This document shows positions 1 to 5,213 of a stretch of 5,213 nucleotides of DNA, piece by piece. The notes beneath the pieces are model-generated. The model ran no database searches. It was given only the letters and a program-made list of their open reading frames with translations, and was not told the origin of the DNA. Each line of letters begins with the position of its first letter. The stretch's first letter is position 1. Source of the DNA: Prochlorococcus sp. scB243_496M6 (lineage in GTDB: Bacteria; Cyanobacteriota; Cyanobacteriia; PCC-6307; Cyanobiaceae); assembly GCA_000635535.1 (NCBI GenBank), contig JFMF01000080.1, positions 1-5,213 on the forward strand, written 5' to 3'. The translations under genes and the position numbers were made by a program.

Positions 1-60
1 CCTCCAGAAGATGACGATATTCAGCCCCCCCCTCCAGAGGATCAGAGTCCCCCCCCTCCA
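1..60 (+). repeat. Imperfect proline-codon repeat with two C8 tracts inside chlD
   Basis: Two identical 12-base copies, eight C followed by TCCA, lie at 25-36 and 49-60, exactly 24 bases (8 codons) apart. A related copy of CCTCCAGARGAT occurs at 1-12 and 31-42. They encode the proline runs of the ChlD linker ([19 protein letters not shown]). C-runs of this length stand out sharply against the AT-rich surroundings. The frame stays open through both tracts as given. A polyproline hinge between the AAA+ and integrin domains is known in the ChlD/BchD family, so a structural role is the simplest explanation. Confidence 0.8.
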
Positions 61-1077
61 CCTCAATCAAACGATGAAGAGTCTGAACCTGAGGCTAATG
101 AAAATGATAATGAGCAGGACCAAGAACAAGAAGAAGATAATTCTGATGGAGAAGAAGAATCCACTCCCGAAATACCTGAAGAATTCATATTAGATCCTGA
201 GGCATGTATGGTTGATCCTGATTTATTGCTTTTTTCATCAGCTAAAGCAAAAGCCGGCAATAGTGGAAGTAGATCAGTGATATTCAGTGATAGTAGAGGA
301 AGATATGTAAAACCTATTATTCCAAGAGGTAAAGTAAAAAGAATTGCGGTAGATGCGACTTTGCGAGCTGCAGCTCCTTATCAAAAATCACGAAGATTAA
401 AGAATCCTAATAAATCAATAATTATAGAAGAAAACGACTTTAGGGCTAAGCTTCTTCAAAAAAAGGCAGGAGCATTAGTCATTTTTCTTGTTGATGCTAG
501 TGGTTCTATGGCTCTTAATAGAATGCAAAGTGCCAAAGGCGCTGTAATAAGACTTTTAACGGAAGCGTATGAGAACAGAGATGAAGTAGCTCTTATTCCT
601 TTTAGAGGTAATCAGGCCGAAGTGCTTTTGCCTCCAACGAGATCAATAACTGCTGCAAAAAGAAGGTTGGAAACAATGCCTTGTGGTGGCGGATCCCCTT
701 TGGCACATGGTCTAACACAATCAGCAAAAGTAGCAAAAAATGCTCTTTCAACAGGAGATATAGGTCAAGTTATTGTTGTAGGGATTACTGATGGCCGAGG
801 GAATGTACCATTAGGATTATCTCTAGGACAAAATGAGGTTGAGGGCAAAGATAACGAAAATGAAAATGTCAATTTAAAACAGGAGGTTTTAGATATCGCT
901 GCAAAATATCCCATGCTTGGGATAAAACTCTTGGTAATCGATACAGAGAGAAAATTTATAGCAAGTGGATTTGGTAAAGAATTAGCGGAGGCTGCTCAAG
1001 GGAAATACGTCCAATTGCCAAAAGCTACAGATAAAGCAATCGCAGCAATGGCTTTAAATGCTATCAATGAATTCTAA
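1..1077 (+). CDS. chlD: Magnesium chelatase subunit ChlD, C-terminal part (5' end outside window)
   Basis: ChlD is the D subunit of the ChlH-ChlI-ChlD chelatase, which uses ATP to insert Mg2+ into protoporphyrin IX, the first committed step of chlorophyll synthesis. Frame 1 is open from base 1 to TAA at 1075-1077, giving 358 visible residues. ChlD proteins are usually about 680-710 residues, so the N-terminal AAA+ domain lies upstream. The ATG at 208 (visible residue 70) is internal and not the start. Visible parts in order: proline runs (9-12, 17-21); a very acidic linker (about 25-61); a conserved ChlD/BchD segment (about 100-132) including [11 protein letters not shown]; and a von Willebrand/integrin I domain from about 157. 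Its metal site (MIDAS) shows DASGS with D165, S167 and S169, GGGSPL with S232 where Thr is common, and ITDGRGN with D264. The gene converges on the MCE gene with a 7-bp gap. The family call is very secure. Confidence 0.96.
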   Translation, partial: PPEDDDIQPPPPEDQSPPPPPQSNDEESEPEANENDNEQDQEQEEDNSDGEEESTPEIPEEFILDPEACMVDPDLLLFSSAKAKAGNSGSRSVIFSDSRGRYVKPIIPRGKVKRIAVDATLRAAAPYQKSRRLKNPNKSIIIEENDFRAKLLQKKAGALVIFLVDASGSMALNRMQSAKGAVIRLLTEAYENRDEVALIPFRGNQAEVLLPPTRSITAAKRRLETMPCGGGSPLAHGLTQSAKVAKNALSTGDIGQVIVVGITDGRGNVPLGLSLGQNEVEGKDNENENVNLKQEVLDIAAKYPMLGIKLLVIDTERKFIASGFGKELAEAAQGKYVQLPKATDKAIAAMALNAINEF

Positions 1078-1084
1078 ATATTTC

Positions 1085-1930
1085 TTATGGATAAATCTCG
1101 TTAAGGAATTTTGAAAGTCCAATCGTTAAATCTCTTATAGATTTAGTTAATTCTTTATCTTGTGTTAATTTTTCAAAATCATCACTCATATCATCTATTT
1201 TGGTTGAGATAGACCTAGCAGCATTAATTGTCAATTTAATGTCATCTAGGGTTTCCTTGTCATCAATAGTAGACAAAATGTTATTTAAATGATTAGCTGC
1301 AATTGTAATTTCTTTAATTAGAGGTTCAACTCTTTGAAGTTCTTGTTTCGATAAATAAATTAATTCATCAAGATTTTCTTGTGTTCTATCAAATTGGTCA
1401 ATTGAGTTAACGATGTTTTCAACTAAGTTTTCTTGATTTGTGTCTTTTAAAAGTTGACTTATTTTAGTAGTTATATTTGAGAGACTTGATAGTTGCTTGC
1501 CTGTGATAGTGTCTCCCTGACAAATAATTAATTTGGTATCGCATTCTTCGGATATAGGTTTTGCAATGTTTTTAGGAATTTTCTTGTCACTAGTTTCTAA
1601 AGCAACTTGTACATCACCTCCAAGGAAAGAATTTGTTACTACCCTTGCAAATGCTGGCCTTGGAAGAATAATTTCAGGATTATTTAAAACTATTTTTGCT
1701 TTAATTGATTCATTTGTAAACAAGATATCCTCTATTGATCCAACTAAGATTCCTCTGTAAGTAACTGGAGATTTTTTTGATAAACCGCTTGCGTTATTGA
1801 ATTCAGCGAAGAGGTACCAATTTTTTGAAGATAATCTCACTCCTCTAAGCCAAAAAGAAAAAAATGCGAATATTAAAATTCCTCCTAACAAGGAAAAACC
1901 AACTATTGAATCTCGTAAGCTTCTACGCAT
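1085..1930 (-). CDS. MCE-domain (MlaD/Ycf22-like) lipid-transport substrate-binding protein
   Basis: This 281-residue protein belongs to the MCE/MlaD family, membrane-anchored periplasmic components of lipid-transport ABC systems (MlaD in Gram-negatives, TGD2 in chloroplasts, Ycf22 in cyanobacteria and algal plastids). One hydrophobic segment at about residues 9-29, preceded by basic residues (MRR), is a signal anchor. The MCE domain spans about 38-113, with the family pattern of GL at 49-50, PVTYRGILVG at 55-64 and FLGGDVQVALE at 102-112. Residues 145-281 are largely helical, with spaced hydrophobic positions suggesting a coiled coil or helical barrel. C130 and C137 are the only cysteines. 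The ATG at 1930 lies 5 bp after the ATPase stop and has no clear Shine-Dalgarno sequence, so translation is probably coupled. The substrate cannot be read from sequence; a phospholipid or glycolipid is inferred from the family. No MlaE-like permease is adjacent. Confidence 0.88.
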   Translation of the reverse strand: MRRSLRDSIVGFSLLGGILIFAFFSFWLRGVRLSSKNWYLFAEFNNASGLSKKSPVTYRGILVGSIEDILFTNESIKAKIVLNNPEIILPRPAFARVVTNSFLGGDVQVALETSDKKIPKNIAKPISEECDTKLIICQGDTITGKQLSSLSNITTKISQLLKDTNQENLVENIVNSIDQFDRTQENLDELIYLSKQELQRVEPLIKEITIAANHLNNILSTIDDKETLDDIKLTINAARSISTKIDDMSDDFEKLTQDKELTKSIRDLTIGLSKFLNEIYP

Positions 1931-1935
1931 AATTG

Positions 1936-2721
1936 CTAAATGTCTTTGGGTTGCATTGGACCATCCAGTTTTCCATTTCTAAATTGAAATACATAGGGAT
2001 CTTTACTCTTTTTAAAATCATCAATCGAGCCTGCCCATCTGAATTTGCCTCCATAAAGCATTAAAACTTTATCTGAAGTCCTTTCTATAGTACTAAGAAC
2101 ATGGCTAACTACAATAGATGATCCACTAGCTTTATCATTTGTTTTATTAATTAAATCTTCAATTCTTGATGAGGCAATTGGATCAAGGCCGGCAGTTGGT
2201 TCATCAAAAAGTAATAAAGGTTTAGACTTTGCATTGAGAGTTTGATCAGTAATTAATGCTCTAGCAAAACTAACTCTTTTTTGCATTCCTCCACTTAATT
2301 CATTTGGAAGTTTATTCTCGACATTAAATAATCCTACCTCAGCTAAGCATTCACTTACTATTTCATGAATTAACTTTTTAGATAGGTTTTTATTTCTCTT
2401 AAGGAGAAAACCTACATTTTCTTCAATAGTTAAAGATCCTAATAAAGCCGGGTTCTGAAAAACTAGTCTTACATCAGGAGGATTATTTTGATCTAATCTC
2501 AAATATGTTTGCTTCTCACCAAATATTCTTAATTCTCCTTTGGTAGGTAAAATGAGTCCTGCCAATATTTTTAATATGGTTGATTTACCAGAACCTGAGG
2601 GGCCAACAATAGCTAATTTCTCTCCATCATTAAGTTCAAAATTTATTTGATTAAGCACATTAACTTCGCCCCAGCTTATTGAGAGGTTTTTTGTTTCAAC
2701 TGCATGTTTTGATTTTTTCAA
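1936..2721 (-). CDS. MlaF-like ABC transporter ATP-binding protein, partner of the MCE protein
   Basis: This 261-residue ATPase has every nucleotide-binding motif: Walker A GPSGSGKST (40-48), Q-loop Q89, signature LSGGMQ (142-147), Walker B LLLFDEP (169-175, catalytic E174), D-loop GLD (178-180) and switch His207. The tail QFRNGKLDGP (246-255) matches the C-terminal extension of MlaF, which in the E. coli complex contacts the neighbouring ATPase subunit. With the MCE gene just downstream, this identifies an Mla/TGD-type lipid transporter rather than a generic ABC ATPase. It should power transport at the cytoplasmic face with an MlaE-like permease encoded elsewhere. The start is TTG at 2721-2719. 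The in-frame codon two positions upstream of it is a stop (TAA, 2727-2725), and I see no in-frame ATG before Walker A. A GTG at residue 22 would cut into the first strand, so TTG is preferred. No Shine-Dalgarno sequence is visible before it. Confidence 0.92.
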   Translation of the reverse strand: MKKSKHAVETKNLSISWGEVNVLNQINFELNDGEKLAIVGPSGSGKSTILKILAGLILPTKGELRIFGEKQTYLRLDQNNPPDVRLVFQNPALLGSLTIEENVGFLLKRNKNLSKKLIHEIVSECLAEVGLFNVENKLPNELSGGMQKRVSFARALITDQTLNAKSKPLLLFDEPTAGLDPIASSRIEDLINKTNDKASGSSIVVSHVLSTIERTSDKVLMLYGGKFRWAGSIDDFKKSKDPYVFQFRNGKLDGPMQPKDI

Positions 2722-2743
2722 AACTTATATAAAAAGCATTTAC

Positions 2744-2753
2744 ATAATATTAT
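2744..2753 (-). promoter_or_regulatory. Candidate -10 region for the mlaF-like/MCE unit
   Basis: A perfect 10-base palindrome, ATAATATTAT, lies 23-32 bases upstream of the TTG start and contains TAATAT and TATTAT on the minus strand. Either would serve as a sigma-70 -10 element and would give a short leader of roughly 15-20 nt. No convincing -35 box is visible, which is common for Prochlorococcus promoters. In DNA this AT-rich such matches also arise by chance, so this is tentative. Confidence 0.35.
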
Positions 2754-2797
2754 TTTGCCTATTTTTTGAAATAAAAAAAGGATGTATGAATTTGATT

Positions 2798-2803
2798 TAT
2801 AAT
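2798..2803 (+). promoter_or_regulatory. Candidate -10 box (TATAAT) for yvcK
   Basis: A consensus TATAAT lies 50 bases before the yvcK ATG within the divergent intergenic space. It would place a transcription start near 2810 and a leader of about 44 nt. No good -35 match sits 16-18 bases upstream (the region reads A-rich). The match to consensus and its location support it, but AT-rich background weakens the case. Confidence 0.5.
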
Positions 2804-2840
2804 GGTTCTATATAGTTTTTAAATTTGAGAAAAATAATTT

Positions 2841-2846
2841 AAGAGG
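2841..2846 (+). promoter_or_regulatory. Ribosome binding site of yvcK
   Basis: AAGAGG ends 7 bases before the ATG at 2854. It is a good anti-Shine-Dalgarno match and the clearest one seen ahead of the starts in this window. It fixes the start at 2854, so the long basic and hydrophobic N-terminus is really translated. Confidence 0.7.
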
Positions 2847-2853
2847 TTTTTTA

Positions 2854-4239
2854 ATGAATAAGAGTAAAAAAAGGGTAAGAAGGTATTATAAAAATTTTAA
2901 AAAGTCTAAATTTGACTTATTGAAGAAAATATTAAGAATTTTGAGTTGGCTGTTGCCAGGATTGGTAATAAAAAGATGGATGTTAACATCTGCGATAGGG
3001 TTTTTGACTACATTATTAGGCGTAGTAATTTGGACAAATTTAAAGCCGCTCTATTGGCTTATTGAAATCTTTTTTTCGGTAATTACAGGTTTAACTAGTA
3101 TTTTGCCGGTTTCATTTATGGGACCATTAATTTTTGTTATTGGAATATTATTAATAGGAATTGGACAAAATAGAAGTATTAATTCTATTCAAAAAGCGCT
3201 TGTTCCAGAAAAAGATACATTTTTAGTTGATGCATTAAGAGTTAAAAGTAAATTAAACAGAGGCCCTAATATTGTGGCGATTGGGGGCGGTACAGGTTTA
3301 TCTACTTTACTAAAAGGCTTAAAAAATTACAGTAGTAATATTACAGCAATCGTAAATGTATCTGATGATGGTGGCAGTAGTGGAATTCTTAGAAAACAAT
3401 TAGGTGTGCAACCTCCCGGAGATATTAGAAATTGTTTGGCAGCCTTATCAAACGAAGAACCTATTTTAACTAGATTATTTCAGTACAGATTTTCAGGCGG
3501 AAGTGGTCTGGAAGGTCATAGTTTTGGAAATCTATTCTTGTCAGCTTTAACAACAATTACAGGCAGCTTAGAAAAAGCAGTTCAAGCCTCTAGTAAGGTT
3601 TTAGCGGTACAAGGTCAAGTTTTACCTGCAACAAATATTGATGTTATGTTGTGGGCCGAATTAGAAGATGGTGAAAAAATTTTTGGTGAAAGCAAGATCA
3701 GTAAATCTAAGAAATTAATTTCGAGGATTGGTTACCTACCAGAAAATCCTTCAGCTCTTCCAAGTGCTCTTGAATCTATAAAAGAAGCTGATTTAATTGT
3801 TCTTGGCCCAGGTAGTCTATACACTTCTTTATTACCTAATTTGTTAGTACCAGAGATAGTAGATGCCTTATTGCAAAGTAATGCTCCTAAAATTTATATA
3901 AGTAATTTGATGACTCAGCCTGGAGAAACAGATGGACTTGATGTCTATCAACATGTCAAAGCAATAGAAAAACAATTATCAAATTTTGGGGTTAACACTC
4001 GAATTTTTAACTCAATCTTATCTCAGATTCAATTCGAAAAGTCTCCATTAGTAGACTATTACGAAAGTAGAGGGGCAGAGCCTGTCCAATGTAATAAGGA
4101 AAAATTATTATCTGAGGGTTATTATGTTTTGCAAGCACCATTATATTCAAAAAGAATTACTCCAACCCTTAGACATGATCCAAGGAGACTAGCAAGAGCA
4201 GTAATGTTTATATACCGCAAATTAAAAAGATTAAGCTAA
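2854..4239 (+). CDS. yvcK: YvcK-family (CofD-like) UDP-sugar-binding protein with N-terminal membrane anchor
   Basis: This 461-residue protein has a YvcK/CofD-like domain at about 138-446. Its motifs are IGGGTGLS (143-150), [10 protein letters not shown] (168-177), [12 protein letters not shown] (187-198), HSFGNLFL (222-229), [13 protein letters not shown] (318-330) and [11 protein letters not shown] (351-361). B. subtilis YvcK binds UDP-GlcNAc and is needed for normal shape and growth on gluconeogenic carbon, linking central carbon flux to the cell wall; a similar role here is inferred. That protein is about 317 residues and soluble. This one adds about 137 residues: a very basic head (13 Lys/Arg in the first 28), an amphipathic stretch near 26-40, and hydrophobic segments at about 44-60, 67-86 and 88-104. 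The conserved motifs argue against an F420-type CofD transferase, though CofD is the structural relative. Its start is supported by AAGAGG at 2841. Its 3' end overlaps ndhJ by 4 bases. Confidence 0.9.
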   Translation: MNKSKKRVRRYYKNFKKSKFDLLKKILRILSWLLPGLVIKRWMLTSAIGFLTTLLGVVIWTNLKPLYWLIEIFFSVITGLTSILPVSFMGPLIFVIGILLIGIGQNRSINSIQKALVPEKDTFLVDALRVKSKLNRGPNIVAIGGGTGLSTLLKGLKNYSSNITAIVNVSDDGGSSGILRKQLGVQPPGDIRNCLAALSNEEPILTRLFQYRFSGGSGLEGHSFGNLFLSALTTITGSLEKAVQASSKVLAVQGQVLPATNIDVMLWAELEDGEKIFGESKISKSKKLISRIGYLPENPSALPSALESIKEADLIVLGPGSLYTSLLPNLLVPEIVDALLQSNAPKIYISNLMTQPGETDGLDVYQHVKAIEKQLSNFGVNTRIFNSILSQIQFEKSPLVDYYESRGAEPVQCNKEKLLSEGYYVLQAPLYSKRITPTLRHDPRRLARAVMFIYRKLKRLS

Positions 4240-4766
4240 TAAGCATCTTGAAGTTCATAGAAATCTGGCTGAATATAATCTTTTCGCAATGGCCATCCTC
4301 TCCAATCTTCAGGCATTAATAATCTTTTGGGATTGGGATGATCAGTAAAGTTTATTCCATACATATCAAAAGTTTCTCTTTCTTGCCAATCACTGCCTTT
4401 AAAAATTTTATATAAGCTTGGGATTGATAAATCAGAATCCCTTTTTAAGAAAACTTTTAATCTGACTTCTTTAATTTTTTCGATTTTTTGTAAATCATCA
4501 ACAGTTATAAAATGGTAGAAACTGACAAGATTTTTGCCTGGTCCCTCGTCATAGCCTCCTTGACATTGGAGATAGTTGAAACCGTAATTTCTTAAGGCAG
4601 ATACTGCTTCATATAATTTGTTGGGTTCAACAGAAATGTTTTCAATTCCTATGTGATCATCAGGTAAAGATTGATTTGAAATTCCATCTTTAGACAAAGA
4701 TTGGCTTATAAAGCCTTCCCTTTCTATATAAGTATCTGAGGATTTGGCTAAATCGTCTTTTTCCAT
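4236..4766 (-). CDS. ndhJ: NAD(P)H-quinone oxidoreductase (NDH-1) subunit J
   Basis: NdhJ is the 30-kDa-type (NuoC-like) subunit of the peripheral arm of cyanobacterial NDH-1, which moves electrons from ferredoxin to plastoquinone in cyclic electron flow, respiration and CO2 uptake. The 176-residue length is typical. The family signature is clear: [14 protein letters not shown] (127-140), HP at 143-144, RLLMPEDW (148-155) and PLRKDY (159-164). Residues 1-42 are a polar, variable head with an imperfect 10-residue repeat (QSLSKD at 22-27, QSLPDD at 32-37). The ATG at 4766-4764 overlaps the ndhK stop by one base (TAATG). That and the lack of a strong Shine-Dalgarno sequence suggest coupled translation. 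It is the last gene of its strand run; its TAG lies over the TAA of the convergent yvcK. Confidence 0.96.
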   Translation of the reverse strand: MEKDDLAKSSDTYIEREGFISQSLSKDGISNQSLPDDHIGIENISVEPNKLYEAVSALRNYGFNYLQCQGGYDEGPGKNLVSFYHFITVDDLQKIEKIKEVRLKVFLKRDSDLSIPSLYKIFKGSDWQERETFDMYGINFTDHPNPKRLLMPEDWRGWPLRKDYIQPDFYELQDAY

Positions 4767-5213
4767 TAATTTTCTAAAGTATCAATAATTTCAGCTTTTT
4801 CGTTTGTCTCAGGTAGTTCAGTTATTTTTTCTTTTTTGGAAGAAGGAATGACTTTAGCTGAAGTTTTGTTTAGATATTCACCCGTATTTTCAGAGAAAAC
4901 AAGATTCATTTCATGATCAGTTGTTATGTATCGGTGGGTTTGTTTAGTTTTTGTGCGCTCTAAGATTGATTCGTTACCAACTTTTTTTCTTAATTTGATT
5001 ACGGCATCAAAAATTGCTTCTGGTCTTGGTGGGCATCCTGGAAGGTATAAATCAACTGGAATCAATTTATCAACCCCTCTTACAGCAGTTGTAGAATCTG
5101 CGCTAAACATTCCCCCTGTGATTGTGCAAGCACCCATCGCGATAACATATTTTGGTTCAGGCATTTGTTCATAAAGTCTCACTAGGGCTGGGGCCATCTT
5201 CATAGTTACTGTT
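4766..5213 (-). CDS. ndhK: NAD(P)H-quinone oxidoreductase (NDH-1) subunit K, C-terminal part (5' end outside window)
   Basis: NdhK is the NuoB/PSST-like subunit that carries iron-sulfur cluster N2, the last electron carrier before plastoquinone. The frame runs past the internal ATG at 5203 (Thr-Val-Thr precede it) to the window edge, leaving 148 visible residues. Full cyanobacterial NdhK is about 240-250 residues. The conserved core is present: [15 protein letters not shown] and [14 protein letters not shown]. These supply two N2-cluster cysteines (visible residues 29 and 60); the other two, an adjacent pair in the family, must lie upstream. After about visible residue 78 comes a polar, Lys/Glu-rich tail of about 70 residues with no recognised motif, as is usual for NdhK. 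ndhJ follows with a 1-base overlap. In many cyanobacteria ndhC precedes ndhK, so ndhC probably lies just beyond the right edge, along with the operon promoter. Confidence 0.95.
   Translation of the reverse strand, partial: TVTMKMAPALVRLYEQMPEPKYVIAMGACTITGGMFSADSTTAVRGVDKLIPVDLYLPGCPPRPEAIFDAVIKLRKKVGNESILERTKTKQTHRYITTDHEMNLVFSENTGEYLNKTSAKVIPSSKKEKITELPETNEKAEIIDTLEN

Noticed and set aside
11..193. 60-residue plus-strand reading frame at the left edge
   Set aside because: It overlaps the open chlD frame, which codes for the recognisable acidic and proline-rich linker. Its product is low-complexity and has no family resemblance.
208..210. ATG at 208 as the start of a separate short VWA protein
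   Set aside because: The same frame is open to base 1 and encodes the linker typical of ChlD, so the ATG is internal. No ribosome binding site precedes it.
63..260. 65-residue serine-rich minus-strand frame
   Set aside because: It is the reverse shadow of the acidic chlD linker (GAA/GAT codons read backwards give Ser/Phe-type codons). It has no start signal or motif.
1533..1982. Two plus-strand frames (1533-1760 and 1797-1982) opposite the MCE gene
   Set aside because: They lie antisense to a well-supported MCE-family gene, show no ribosome binding site and have no recognisable domain.
2854..4239. F420 pathway CofD (2-phospho-L-lactate transferase) or a new transmembrane transferase
   Set aside because: The motifs fit the YvcK branch ([24 protein letters not shown]), and no F420 synthesis gene is nearby.
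4926..5174. 82-residue plus-strand frame opposite ndhK
   Set aside because: It is antisense to the highly conserved NdhK core. The conservation belongs to the minus strand.
5201..5203. ATG at 5203 as the start of ndhK
   Set aside because: The frame continues upstream to the window edge with Thr-Val-Thr, matching the conserved NdhK sequence. Two of the four cluster cysteines would also be lost.
1..5213. A new defence, mobile or secondary-metabolite system
   Set aside because: All six genes belong to known core families of cyanobacteria. No integrase, transposase, terminal repeats, CRISPR repeats or toxin-antitoxin pair is visible.

Overview
The window looks like a piece of a Prochlorococcus chromosome, probably a high-light type. 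The DNA is strongly AT-rich and the genes are packed almost without gaps. The set combines chlorophyll synthesis (ChlD), the cyanobacterial NDH-1 subunits NdhJ and NdhK, and a membrane-anchored YvcK of the kind seen in cyanobacteria. The genus call is an inference from gene content and composition. Both ends of the window cut through genes.

Layout: (1) 1-1077, plus strand, is the C-terminal half of chlD, the magnesium chelatase D subunit: a proline-rich and acidic linker followed by the von Willebrand/integrin I domain. (2) 1085-2721, minus strand, is a two-gene transcription unit for a lipid-type ABC importer: an MlaF-like ATPase (2721 to 1936) followed after 5 bp by an MCE/MlaD (Ycf22-like) substrate-binding protein (1930 to 1085). 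The MlaE-type permease is not in the window. (3) 2722-2853 is the only real intergenic space, 132 bp between divergent genes, with candidate promoters for both directions. (4) 2854-4239, plus strand, is a YvcK/CofD-like protein with an extra N-terminal membrane region of about 137 residues. (5) 4236-5213, minus strand, holds ndhJ and the C-terminal part of ndhK, read in the order ndhK-ndhJ and joined by a 1-base TAATG overlap.

Both convergent junctions are extreme: chlD and the MCE gene end 7 bp apart, and yvcK and ndhJ share the four bases CTAA, which carry both stop codons. I saw no stem-loop terminator at either. I found no tRNA, rRNA, CRISPR, insertion sequence or phage signature, and no evidence for a new defence or mobile system. 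This is a core-genome region. The points most worth a second look are the membrane-anchored YvcK and its topology, the twin C8 tracts in chlD, the TTG start of the ATPase gene, and a conserved-looking cysteine pair in the MCE protein.
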